This document shows positions 39,401 to 50,876 of a DNA stretch of 64,000 nucleotides, piece after piece (the first letter of the stretch is position 1; each line of letters starts with the position of its first letter). A program made the translations under genes and the position numbers. The stretch comes from Phalacrocorax aristotelis (Eukaryota; Chordata; Aves; Suliformes; Phalacrocoracidae), in assembly GCF_949628215.1 (NCBI RefSeq), contig NC_134297.1:2976001-3040000 (forward strand), given 5' to 3'. The notes below the pieces were generated by a model. It was given only the letters and a program-made list of their open reading frames with translations. It searched no databases and was not told the DNA's origin.

Positions 39401-42400
39401 TGGGTGGGCCATTCCCACAGCTACCTCATGAGGTTTTTGTCCACTTCTGGCTTTTAATTGCAAAATGAAAAGGTAGAGACGTGCTGTGCAGCATTATAGC
39501 TGTTTAACTGGAGGAACCCAAGCAAAGGGACATAAGGATGCTTCACTAACTCTACCTTACCCCTTACAATCTCTTCCTAGCTGCTTTAGGCAGCCCTGAC
39601 CTACAACTCACACGTTCCCAGGAGGGAGCTATATGTACACAGAAAGTTTAGGCTTCCACAGAATTCAAGGCTCAGATTTACACTGCACCATGCACGACCC
39701 TGTGGCTGGAAAACTGGGCAGGCAGTGGCAACACATACTTCAAGCCTGGAGGCAGTTATCTTCATACAAATTCTATAGCATAAACAGGGATCCATACCAT
39801 AAGGGAAGGAATGAACAAAGAACAGCTGATTGCTATTCTTCTGATTGCATCAGCTGATAAAAAGGGATAAAGAAGGGCTAACAGCTAGGGAGAGTGTAAC
39901 CAAGTATTGAGTGAGTGGGGTACTTCTGACTGTATGATCTACTCTCAAGAAATCTCAAACACTATAGAACTCCTTTCCATACCTGCAACTGGGGAAAAAA
40001 AAGAAACATTAGCCATGCTCTCCTCCTGTTTTATAGAGGTAGGTAATTAACTGATAGCTCAACTTTCTGGATAAAGCTAACCTGAAAGAGGAGTTGTCTC
40101 AGTGGTTGAACTTTAGTGAGACATAACAGGTAAGAGGGTCTCTTAGCAAGGTTAGCAATCTATTATCAATTACATGGGCAGGTAGGTTTATCTGCTTTTT
40201 GAGCATGCAACAGAGAAGCATAGGACTTCGTAGTAATATGTGCACTGAAAAGGTCTAATAGGCAGAAAAGAAAGAGATTGTTGGTTAATATAAGTAGACA
40301 TCTTGTGTAAATTGAGCTGGTTGTTAGCATCCAACACTGAAAGAAGCAGAAGGGGTCATGAGGTAGTATTTTATGGGCTGCCTGTTGACAATATACTGGG
40401 TCAGCAAAACCTATTTCTTTCTGTTTATCAGTCAGTTCATATGGGCATGAAAGAAGGGTTAGAGAAAATAAGTGCAATTTTGGCAGTGCTTCTATTTGGC
40501 CAGGTGAACATGAACAAGCTCTCCTTTTCTTTCTGGCCAGTGTTTTGTGCTTACTCCTCACAGGTGGGAGTGGGGCCAAAGCAGGTCGGCTGGAGAATGC
40601 CAGCATCATCTCAAAGGGAAAGACTTCCCTGTCTCCTTTCACCTTTCTTCAGCACGTGAAGCCAGGAGTCACATTGCTCCGGCTTTGTTCCCCAATCTCA
40701 TTTGTAAGTAGTGAAAGGGAAGGGAACAATATCAGCCTGATGTTTTTTAACATATGTAGCAGCCAGTGCCCTTTGACTTCCTTCCCCAGTCTCAATGTGA
40801 CTTTTCCCAAATCTAATTTATCTTTAACAAAGTTTGAAATTAAATTAGGGATAATGAACTAATTAAATTGAACTGGCACACAGTTCTGCCACCTTCCCCC
40901 ACCTGCCTTCTCCCACTTGCCTTTGTTTCCAGCATGACTCCATACAATTCTTCATTATCTGGGTTACATCCTCCCCTCTCAATTTTATTTTCAAGAGCTT
41001 GATTAAAGGGGTTGTCAGCAATCTACCCATTTCAGACAGCCTGGAAGATTACCTTTAAACAGTCTTTATTTGACTGAATTAGAGAGCATTCATTTCTGCC
41101 ATGACTTATTCTCAACCTTTCTCCATCCCCTACACAGCTGTTCCAGCTTTGCTTCTATTTGCAGGTAATTTCTTTGGTAAAACTAGGTGTGCTGCAGACA
41201 GCTTTCCCTCCAATTTGACCGTATACTATACTTTTAATCATCCCTAAATAATGAGTTCTAACTGGTCTAAAAGTGAAAAACTCCTTCTCAGGGTCCTGAG
41301 GATTCCTCTGCTATAATTTCCTCTGGAAAATATGAAGACCCTATTACATGAGAGAGTTGGACAGATACTGCTACAGAGGACTGTGGTTTCTGCTATTGCT
41401 CAAAAGCCCAAGAGCCAGTTAATAACCTCTCTGCCACTACCCTGACCCTCTCCATCAGTTGGCTTTGAATTTTGGGATGCAGCACAGGCTGGTGAATAGA
41501 AAGAAGCAGTTTTGTTTTGTGACAGCAAGAGAGGACTGTTGTCATTGTGTGGACCAACCAGTGGAGAGCATGTAGGTGTTGGAAGATAGAAAATATAACA
41601 GAAGCCAAAAATAAGCACATTTCATCATGGTGTTGGGAGCCTCACATCCTCTCCTCCCTGTTTCTAAACTCCCTGCTCAGCATTTTGGTGCTGCTTTTCA
41701 ACTTCGAAGCGTAGCCACAACTTTAGTTATCTCTTGGCATGCTCCTGCTCTGTTTGACGTGTTATCTATGAGGGAGCTCCTGGAACGATTGCTGTCCTGA
41801 GTAAAGAACAAACATTAACATATTAGGGATGAGCAGGAACCAGTGGCCCTGAGCTTGCTTTTAGGAGTGGCGGACTTCTGTGAGGACAAAACTGAGGGCA
41901 GGTGGGACAGAGGGGCTTACCCCTGGGTTCAGAAAAACAAAAGGCTGAGCATGAGAAAGGCTGAAATTTCTGAAGTATAGGGTAAGGACCTCTGGTGATG
42001 AATACATCTACAGACACATGCAAATATTACTTATGCAGAAAACTTGCTTATAAAGTTGCATTCCTTCTTACAGCATGCTTTTAACGCTTTCTCTCACTGT
42101 CTATAGTACGTACCCATTCTGCATTCCTATAGCGTCTTAGACCATTACTCTTAAACATTTTCCTCCATTCTGTTTCTTTCCTGCATCCTTCTCTCTAACC
42201 TTCTGGAGTAAGGGCAAGACTTATTTTCATTTACAAATGGGAAACTAGTAAGGAATCACATGAGATCTTTCCTTTATCTCTGCTGAAAATTGGAAATGAG
42301 GCTATTGATGGGGGGGTACTCAGGCAACCTTGTGTTGATCGGAAGGAAATCAGGAACCAAGTCAAGGCTGCTACTTTGATGGTTCTCCAATATCCCCAGT

Positions 42401-44284
42401 TCAGTCTGCACCAAATGTGTAACTGGTGCAGGTTTTATAGAGGCATTCAGCAAGCTGAGCTGGGAATCTGAACCCTGGTCAGTAATTTGCTGGGGTTTTG
42501 GTGCAAGTCTCATGGCTTTGAGCTATTCTTGCTGTAACAGGGACAAGAAATTCCCAAACAAAACTGACAGCCAGAGAGTGGGGAGGTGAAGGGGGAGGAA
42601 ATAATTTAAAAAGCATTAAAAAAAAATAATCGCCCTGATCTGTGGTGTGCCTTAACAGGGAGATCTTGTGGTGGTGAGATTACACCTTCAAAGCGCCATA
42701 TGACTGGCTTTATTTTTACTTCAGAGAAACTGGGAGGATTTCCAAATTTGGATTTGGAGGATTACTGTCCTTCTGGTGACGACAAAATTCCCCACCCTAG
42801 GGAGGACAAGGTGATACCTCCCAAGATGCATTAGGGAGTGCTTGCCTTGTTTGTAACAGTGGGAGTAGTCCTCCAGTGCAGCCCAAGAAACTGTTGGGAA
42901 TTAAAGGTGAAAGTATAAAGGAGGGTGACTGCTTTCAACCACATCTTCCTCTGGGCTGGTGTTTTCAACCTCTCTCTGTGTGCAAGAAGCTGGCAGCGCT
43001 GCTGCCTGTTGGTGACAGGCAGGCAGGTGACTGGGAGCTGATCAGCACCTCTCTGCAGTGACAAACAGATCCCACACCAGAATGAAGAAAAATGAAACTC
43101 ATCCAAAACTTACTGTCCAGTCTCGCTCGTTACGTCTACGAAGACCTTGATCCTCATTCTGGGAGCAGGGGTGGGTGAGACATCACAAGAGAGAGAGGTT
43201 ACCGTTCTGGTCCGGGCCAGGCCTGCTGTAGACACTTACCTAGAGAGGCTTTTGCAAGGTAACTACAGGGCTGCTTCCAACACAGGAAAACCAGGGACCA
43301 CAGGGATAAAAGCGAACTGAACTAACCCTGGCACACCTTCCACCCAGGTGTTTCTGCTCCACCTTCACCTACCTGTTAGCATGGATGTTCCTAGTCTGCA
43401 AGGAGACACTACGTCAACAGGGCTGTCCAGTGGGACTTTTTAAAAAAGCTGTTTTTCTCCTGTTTATCCTCCTCCATGGAACTATTCCTTTCCTTCCCAG
43501 GGGTCCAATTCCCCTGCCCTTTGATATCGTTCTCCAACCTGCCTCTCTCCATCCTCAAGCTACTGCTTCTCTGTGTGCCTACTCTGATCTACCCTGGGTG
43601 ACAGGGGTGGGATTCAGTGAGCTGCAGAGCACCTCTTCTCTCCCTTTGCTTTCTTCCTTGTCTACCTACACTTCTCCACACCTCTTCATTGAGTACCCCT
43701 GTGGGGCTGTAGCCCCATTAAACCCACAGCCCCTTCCTCCCATTTAAAAGGCAGCACAGTAAAGGGGAAGGAGCAAGACAGAGGCTGCAGTCACTACAAC
43801 TCAGGGAATACATAGGAGTGAGGGAGAGTTGTAGCCAGGGAGGGGGCTGCCAATGGCATTTCCTTGGCCAATAACTCTTGGCACCTCCCAACAAATCTCC
43901 CAAGGGGTGGGAAAGGAGAATTGTCTCCCTTTCAGACAGGGACCTGGTGGCTTTAATACCTGAGAAAAGGGTATGATTATAGGTAAGGGATTGTAAGAAG
44001 AGCTGAAGCTGCCTCTTTCCACGGCAAACACAATTCCATATCAAAGGGTCACTGGTCGTTGGAAAGGCCCACAATAACCACTTGTAGGTTTAAATGCAAG
44101 CTGAGTCCTAATCAGTCCATGCCACAGGACCTGAGCTTGAAGGAGCTTGATGACAAAGTGGTCAGGCAAGCATGAGAACAGGGAAATGGTCAGGTTTGGT
44201 CTCTAATTTTGAGAAGGACAGCACCAAATAAAATAACCTTTCTCCCTTTCTCAAACTTCCATACATGCTGCCTGCACCAACTTA

Positions 44285-45079
44285 ATGCAGTGAAAGCTCT
44301 TTTATTTTCATATACGCAGCCATCCTCTGACTGTCGCTTATTCACTGACTCTTTCGAATGCAGGAACATTTACGTGTTCCCATATTCTCTCACATACTCT
44401 CCCACCTTGTTCTTTCACACATGCACATATGTTCCATCTTATCTATAGTTGCTTCCATGCACACAAACTTTTCTCTTTTTCTTTCAAACAGTCCCCTTTT
44501 CTTTCCCTCCCCTTCTTGTACTGACTAGTTTGGAAAGGCCCTCTTAACATCTCCATGAGGTTTTGGCTTCAGCTTCTGCACATTCTAATATGGCTGCTTT
44601 GCTCCATGCTGCTGAGCCTTACAAAAATTCCCCAAACAAAATCCCACAGCAAGAGCTGGGCCCTTCAAACCCGCCTCATTTCTCCCTGTGTCTCCAGCCA
44701 CACTAACTGCAGAGGGGGCAGATCCTGGTTCTGAAACAAATCCCTTAACCCCTTCCCCCTCCCACATGCCTCACTGTAGAAAGCAAAGGAAAACACTGCA
44801 AAAAGCATGCACAGAAGGCAAGACAAGGCAAAGGCATTCCTGTCAGCACCCCCAGAAATAAGGGTAGCGAAGAGAGCAGCTATCACGGGCAGCATGCAGG
44901 AGGTAGAGGGTGTGGGGCGGAGGACAGACTGGATGCATGGGGGCCATTCCACAGGAAGAGGAGGAGATGCGGGGAGTGGGGACCGCTGAAGTCAGGAGGG
45001 GGGCACAGTGAGGAAGGCAGAGTGCGATCATGTACCTTGAGGCCAGAATCTGAGGGGAAGGGGCCTAGAGTGACATGCG
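44285..45079 (-). other. NECTIN1: Probable 3' untranslated region of the nectin-type gene
   Basis: After the stop codon at 45080-45082 the minus strand continues without an evident splice donor. The first canonical poly(A) signal met is AATAAA, the complement of TTTATT at 44301-44306. A TTGGTGC/TGTATGG-like GU-rich stretch follows, which suits a cleavage site near 44285. That would give a 3' UTR of about 0.8 kb. A longer UTR using a later signal cannot be excluded. The plus strand across about 44900-45060 is purine-rich, so the transcript is pyrimidine-rich just after the stop. Confidence 0.4.
44301..44306 (-). terminator. Candidate poly(A) signal AATAAA
   Basis: TTTATT on the plus strand reads AATAAA on the coding strand and is the first such hexamer downstream of the stop codon of the terminal exon. 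The context is TGAAAATAAAAGAGC. It is chosen by position only; no transcript end is available. Confidence 0.4.
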
Positions 45080-45220
45080 CTAGCCTAAGTTGGGCTGGAT
45101 GGTTGCATACTCGACTAGGTCTCCGCCAGCATGGATGGAGGTCCGAGGACTGGGTGACGAGGCCAGAGCGGAAGTGTCCAGCTCTGCATAGTGGACATCA
45201 CAGTCCTTGTTGCCAGAGTT
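45080..45220 (-). CDS. NECTIN1: Nectin-type receptor, terminal coding exon (tandem ITIM-like tail)
   Basis: This last coding exon encodes 46 residues and a TAG stop. The acceptor is strong (TTCTCTCCAG, preceded by a long pyrimidine tract), and the exon begins in phase 0, matching the phase-0 end of the exon at 50766-50876. The peptide starts NSGNKDCD. It carries VHYAEL (residues 9-14) and VEYATI (residues 36-41), both fitting the ITIM consensus [SIVL]xYxx[ILV], with the tyrosines 27 residues apart and a Ser/Pro-rich linker between. It ends QPNLG, not with the E/AxYV motif by which long nectin isoforms bind the afadin PDZ domain. ITIMs recruit SH2 phosphatases such as SHP-1 and SHP-2 when phosphorylated. 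That this exon does so is inference. The exon itself is well supported by frame and splice sites; the assignment to nectin-1 rather than another nectin is less sure. Confidence 0.8.
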   Translation of the reverse strand, partial: NSGNKDCDVHYAELDTSALASSPSPRTSIHAGGDLVEYATIQPNLG

Positions 45221-45360
45221 CTGGAGAGAAGAGAGCAGCAAGGCGATGGGGACACAGGAGGGAGGAATTGGGGTGTAAGTGGGGAGCCAGGGGAGTGAGA
45301 ACAGAGGAACCGTGCAGAATGTGGGGAGTGAATGAATGAGACAGAAGAGAGGGAGTGTGT

Positions 45361-45412
45361 GAAGGGTGGAGGGAGAAAGAAGAAAAGGGTGAGAGGGGGG
45401 AGGAAGAAAAAA
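45361..45412. repeat. Purine tract (pyrimidine tract on coding strand)
   Basis: Fifty of 52 bases are purine on the plus strand, with T only at 45367 and 45390. On the coding strand this is a CU-rich tract about 140-190 bases before the acceptor of the terminal exon, inside a broader CU-rich 3' intron end. Confidence 0.8.
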
Positions 45413-48400
45413 CAGTTAAAAAGGGGGAGGTAGGGAGGTAATGAACAGTCAGTCAGGTAAAATTCCAAATCAAAGCAAAAGTCCTAACGGCACTGCTCCC
45501 CAAATCCCCCATTGAGCTGAGTGACTTGGCCCAGGTGGGCAGCATTCCCAGCAACTGCCCCATCTGCCCCTTTTACTGGGGATGCTCCCAGTAGCATCTC
45601 GCTGCTCTGATCGTTCCATCAACCCCTCTGGGACCAGCATTTTCCTTAGCTGGGGGTGGTTCAGTGAATTCAAACCTTATTGGATACCCGAGCTGTCAGT
45701 TTTGACCCAGGAATTTGAGGTTCATCAAAGCACACTGGAGGCAAATGCAGAGTTGAGGGCATGAGTGAAAATGGGGGAGGCTTGACTTTTGGGTGTCAGG
45801 AAGGAGATACCTGGAGGGAGCGGCTTCAAAGCCATAGGTCCCAGGACAGGTTTGCAGCAGACACATTACCATAGGGAAATGACATTCCTTAGACAATACT
45901 GTTGTTTTGCCCTAGCATGGAGGCTGTAGAGTTCTTAAGTGCTACATTTTAACACAAGGCTTGACTGCACAGTATGCTACTGCAGATTAACTATGCAGCA
46001 TGATTTTGTCATTATAAAAATGTCTAATAGATGCTAAAAGCATCCTCCTTTGGCATGAAAACATTTATGGGTATTCCCTTACTAAGCTTATCAGCAAGAA
46101 CGGCATGAATGGAATATCATCCAATTTGTCTGATCATTCCTACCCAGACATCTCTCATGGTTTGCAAGTAATAACGGTCAGAGAACCCTGGAAGACAGGG
46201 TGGCCTGGAAAACTCACTGCTCAGTGGGGAAAATGAGTTACCAGGAGGAGCCCTGGTGTCAGTAACCAAGGTGTGAGGGGGTACCCTGGCTACTTGCCCT
46301 GTGGAGTTTCTTTAATACTGTCTTTTGGGCCTGCTTTCTGTGCCAGCATTAGCCAAGCATCTGCTAAGCCTCTCTGAGAGGAGAGACTTGTCTCTTCTAA
46401 AAGAAAGAGCTTTCCAATTTCTCTATCATCTTTCCAAAATGGCTGTATCACATGGCAATTATGCAAAAGGTGTTTAATTTTAACTATTTTCTCTTCTCTT
46501 TGTTTGGAAGTGTCCTCAGCCACGTAAAAGCTGTGGCAGAGCCATTTTCAGAAGTTTATAGCCCTGTAATGAGCTGGTTTAGTGCCTGTTGCTGGAAGAG
46601 GTTATTCAGTGGGTGATTAACTGTGACTGCTGTGCTGTTCTGTGGCAGGGTTTGGCTGTCTCCCTGCTGGTGTCCCTCAGCCACCAGGATGAGGGGAAAG
46701 GCGAGCACAGCTGAACTGGCATATCCAGCATCTGGCTCCCCTATGGTGCTCAGCACAGCTGGATGCTGGAGGGTCTGGTCGTTTGAGGTCACCCTCTGTC
46801 CTGCCCTTGAGCAGGTGCCCAGATGGCAGTAGCAAGTTGTTGGCGTGAAAGCTGTGCATCCTGTGGCCTCTCTGCTTAATGTCTGAATCCAGACAGTGTC
46901 TATGGACATTTAAGAAAATTAGTAATGCCAGCTCCAGTCTTAAACCTAAACCTATGCCCTGCAGAACTCTTTCCCTGTGGACTCTGCATCTCAGTACCCC
47001 CTCTAGTCCTAGAGAAAGGCAGGCTAAATCTTTACTTCCTATTTCCTATGCTGTTTACTTTGCCTCACTCCTCTCCAAAATAGTGCTTCCTTCCCACTGG
47101 AGGTTTTGTCTCCATGGAGTTCCCCTGCTTTCTGCTGCTCTTGGGCTTGTTCCTGCTCACTGCTGCTTGTTTGGAGCAGAATTTATTACAATATCAATAA
47201 TGTGACTTGTATACAAGGTCTAGTACTGCCCCATGCAAGCGCTCTGTGTTAATCATCAGCATTGGCACCCTGGTAATTGCCCTGTAAACTGAAAGGAATT
47301 ATTTTGCTGTCTGCAGCAATGAAACTTTCCCTTCTACCTGCACAAATGAGTATTGCTGACATGTACACTAATCATACTTCTGCTCCTACATGCACTCGTA
47401 CCTCCACCTCTCTCGCTCATGCTCCCTCTCACACAAACACGCAGCATCTACCATAGGCACTGCCATGAGCACACAGACGCTTTTACCCACACCTGTTATT
47501 CTGCACACTGACACGCATGGGTACTGGTACTCTCAGACATGCATAGTCTTTGTAGATGTTATCTGAAACACACGCTCACCTTTCCATCTCATTCACTCCT
47601 GCCTAGATATCCTCACATAAACCAAAGATTTTACCCCACAAGAGCTCAGAGACAAATGCTGCAGGCAACCCCATCACCCGTATCCCCATTTCTGTACCCT
47701 TAATTGTCCACTACACTGTTCTTGCATAACTCTGCACTGTCAGCTTCATCTTATCTTTCCCACAGTTTGCAACCCATAAACATACATAATCATTTGTAGC
47801 TTCTGACACAGGGCCCATCCCTGCTCCCTTCTGCAGGTATCCTGTCCCTGCAGACGTGCCCCAGCCTCTCCCCTTCAGCTGGTCCCCTGCCAGCACGTGC
47901 CTGCACATGTCTGCACAGACATACCTGCACACCCTTTTTGTGGATTTCTCATCCACCTGCCTCTTTTATTTTCTCCTGGCACCTCTCCCATTTCCCCTTC
48001 CCTTGCTTTTTGCCACCTCTAATCACTTTCTGAATCCCATTCTAGTGCTGTGAAATTGTCAACCCCAGGCAGTGGCTTTCATGCCGCCCTGTGATTAATC
48101 TAGTTTATCCCAAATTATGTGGGTTTGCACCATTCATTTAAAGCTGAATGCACCCGTCCCCTTTTCCTGCAAAATATGTTCCCTTCAACTCATCTTCACT
48201 ACCCTCCGAAGCCAAATCTCCAGATGAAGTGCAAGCAGAACAAGAATATCCTGCCTTTTTCTTGTGCCTTCCCCTCCAAAGGATCCCAGAACCACAAATA
48301 CAACAGAGCTGCTCCTTCCATCTGCGCCTGAATGCAGGGGAGAGGGGCTGTATCAAAGCGAGGTTGGCAGAGACCCGGTGAAGCTGAAAGGAATATGCTT

Positions 48401-49689
48401 CCCTCCTCATCCTCCAACCGACCCATCTCTCAGGCGAAGGACTGTGCAGGTCTAGCCTGCCTTGGGCAGCCCCTTAGCATGCCTTGAGTTGGAGAGTGGT
48501 GACTGGGCCTGAGCTGAATGTGCTGGTTTTGGTAAGCACCATTATCCCTGCTGCTGTTCCCCGGAGGTTTCCATGCAAGTGCTACCACAGTGAGACAATC
48601 CTTACCAACTCCTCTGCAGTGAAGTGCATGTGTGCCACACAAACAGGAGGTCTCTGCAATGCTTTAGGGGTGAAAAAATGATGCCTGTGGGTGGTCCTTC
48701 AGGGAGGAGGGCAAAAGCTGGCTGCCTTTGAAGCATGGCTGGGCAATGTGATGCACACCTGGCCCTGGCAGCACATACTGCCTGTGTTATCTGGGAAGAA
48801 TCCAGCAAAACCAGCACTCCTTGGCAGCAAAGTGACACCTTCCTTCCCCTTACCAGTTACGAACTTGAATAGCCTGCTGCCTGCCCAAAGGATACAGCAA
48901 CTTGGGAAAAAATGGGGGCAACCGTCATCTCATTCTTGGGGCAAAAATCCAAAGAATGGTGCATGTGTGTGATGGGGCGGCCTGACACCATTTACAGGGA
49001 CTGCCAGCCAAGCCGACAAGAGGACAGGTCCGATTCACAGCTGTGCTAGACCTGTGCCAAGAGTGGTACCCCTGTGGCAGCAGCAGTTGAGTCACCCAGA
49101 CACCGCATCCCTACTGCAAAGGGAGTTTCTTCATGGGCTATACGAAACAAGGGCTCCACAGTCCATCGCCTCTTGGCTAAAACCATGGGTAAGGAGCAGA
49201 AAGTGCCAAGTGTGGAACATAGAAATGCATCTTCTCAGACCAGGATTGAGAGCAGCAAACTTGGTTCCCATGGTTACAGAGCAGCTAGCTACCCATCAGG
49301 CCCCATCTCACATCAGTAACTCTGCCACTTAATTAACTGACTGCTCGTTATTTCCTGAAATTAGCTCCTCCATCCTCCTGCTTGCCTCAGATTGTGCTCT
49401 CAGGTGCTCTACGCAGAGCAGCCTGTCTGCCTCTAGCATCCTGTTTCATTTAAAACTCAGCAAGGATTAGAAAGAGCTGGAGACAAGCCCCAGGACCAAG
49501 GGAGGGCTCCAAAGGGAAGTTTTTCTTTAGGGACATCAGCCACGTTCAGCTAGGATGAAGTAAATAGGGTCACATCAACACAGCTCAGCAGAGAACTGTG
49601 TCTTTATTTCCAGTGCCCTCAGCATTTGTGTCGCTGCAGACTTCTGCTGGCTAAAGGTCACTGGGCCCTGTCCTTTGATTATCTGCACA

Positions 49690-49800
49690 TGAATACACAT
49701 TAAAGGGTCATAACGGGATGAACTGGAGGGAGGGTTATAATTAGTTATGTTCGTAAAGTATTACTCTAGTATGGGCTGATATTTATACAAATGGGTTCGC
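49690..49800. promoter_or_regulatory. Candidate intronic element with nuclear-receptor half-sites
   Basis: AGGGTCA at 49704-49710 and TGAACT at 49719-49724 form an inverted pair of nuclear-receptor-like half-sites with an 8-base spacer. An AT-rich stretch with TTATAATTAGTTATG follows. The spacer is unusual for a known receptor dimer, so this is a weak, motif-only suggestion. Confidence 0.15.
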
Positions 49801-50765
49801 ATTGCTGAGATCTAGAAACGTGAGGCCTGGTGTGTAGTGCTCTAGTGAAGGAAGAGTTTGAGACCTGCAGCATTTACACGGAGATCCTGTGTCTCCTATG
49901 GAGAATGGGGGGGAGGAGCCCCATGCCATGGGGTGAGGGAGGGAAAGGATATTGTCCAAGGCCTGGGAGGAGGAAATCTTTCCATTTTCTCATCAGCGGA
50001 GGACTCTAATCCTACCTGTTCTCTGTTTTCTGTCTTTGCCCTTTCATCTAACATCTCCTCCTTCAGCCTCAGTCCTTGAAAACCAGCCTTTCCTGCATGG
50101 CTGCTAATATCTCTGCCTGACTGTTAATCTCTCTGCTGCTGCTGCCTCACATTTGCATCTCCCTGTCTGAGGCTGAACAAATCCACTCCAAAAAAGGAGG
50201 TTTAAAGAACTTGTTGTCAATTGAGAGTCAAACGCTGGCACGCTTTGCCCTGCAGATAATTGCTTTGTGAAGCTCTCACTGCAGTACACGCTGCTCTTCA
50301 AGAGCTGCTTTGTTCAGCTGCAGAACTCTAACAGGGGCTCGATTGCAGGAGGTGAAGAATGACCAGGGTGGGATAAGTGGCTTGTAGGCTTAGCTGTCAT
50401 ACATAGGTAAAGAGGAGACTACCACAGGTTGTGATAGTCATCTGATAAAGATTCGGAATAAGCATAGTGTTTTACTGAGGAATGACCCATAAAGGCACAG
50501 CTTTAGGACCTATGGAAACCAAGGACAAAAGGGACAAGTGCTGAATTGGGGTCAGTGGTATTTGAGATATAGGCTGAGATCAGAGGTTGCGTGGAGGTTG
50601 CCTTCCTCCAGGAGAGGATACTCCCAGACTGTGAAGGTTGCTTGTTCACCCCTGTGGATGATAGGGCTCTTTTGTTTTTTAGGGTGAGAGATCCCGTGCA
50701 AAAGGCAGTGAGGCGGGGTGTAAGGATGAGGCCAGGCAGCACTATTAGCACCCTGATCTCCTTAC

Positions 50766-50876
50766 CAGTTTGTCAGTGTAGGGGGAGGGCTCGGTGGCTG
50801 CCATGTCATAGTATGGAGTCTGCAAAGGGAGTTTCTTGATTTCCTCCTCATGTTTCATGTTGTCCAAGTGAACAAC
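50766..50876 (-). CDS. NECTIN1: Nectin-type receptor, third exon in window (cytoplasmic tail)
   Basis: This is a 111-base exon (37 codons, phase 0 at both ends), so it could be skipped without breaking the frame. Acceptor CTCTATTATAG and donor CTG/GTAAGG are both good. The peptide opens VVHLDNMKHEEEIKKLPLQ and continues TPYYDMAATEPSPYTDKL. Together with the end of the previous exon it makes the block EDIQVVHLD, and LPLQTPYYD follows. Both resemble blocks that I recall from the short-isoform cytoplasmic tail of human nectin-1; a similar KTPYFD block occurs in nectin-2. The first tyrosine of PYYDM starts a YxxM motif (50802-50813), the type bound by PI3-kinase p85 SH2 domains when phosphorylated. 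The acidic/basic stretch before it may be helical. Confidence 0.85.

Larger units (their letters stand above)
15126..44284. other. Gene-poor flank 3' of the nectin-type gene
   Basis: Over these ~29 kb I found no exon chain, no conserved domain and no RNA gene. The longest open frame in the window (32567-33166, plus, 199 codons) has no recognisable domain, a composition rich in Ser/Pro/Arg/His typical of chance frames, and no neighbouring exon. There are a few minor sequence features: a 19-base tandem duplication (16767-16804), a pyrimidine run (27545-27566), a short CA run (36429-36440), a possible SINE trace near 21478-21525, and AT-rich stretches (17640-17830, 26380-26560). The nectin long-isoform tail exon, which would end in a PDZ-binding motif, was not seen here on the minus strand. 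Confidence 0.55.
45221..50765 (-). other. Intron between the third and terminal exons
   Basis: This ~5.5-kb intron has donor GTAAGG at 50765 and acceptor CTCTCCAG before 45220. Its 3' end is a striking pyrimidine tract on the coding strand (purines at 45361-45412 on the plus strand, with only two interruptions). No extra coding exon was recognised inside. If the donor is skipped, translation would run six codons into the intron before a TAA, giving a tail without the ITIM exon. A nuclear-receptor half-site pair lies near 49704-49724. Confidence 0.7.

Noticed and set aside
40166..40642. 158-codon minus-strand frame with a hydrophobic C-terminal half
   Set aside because: No recognisable motif, and no start context or neighbouring exon to support it.
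44901..45060. Purine-rich stretch considered as an extra coding exon end
   Set aside because: The stop TAG at 45080-45082 precedes it on the coding strand and no splice donor is needed, so it fits better as 3' UTR.
47340..47620. CA/ACAC-rich stretch considered as a microsatellite or minisatellite
   Set aside because: There is no uninterrupted repeat unit, only CA-biased unique sequence within the intron.
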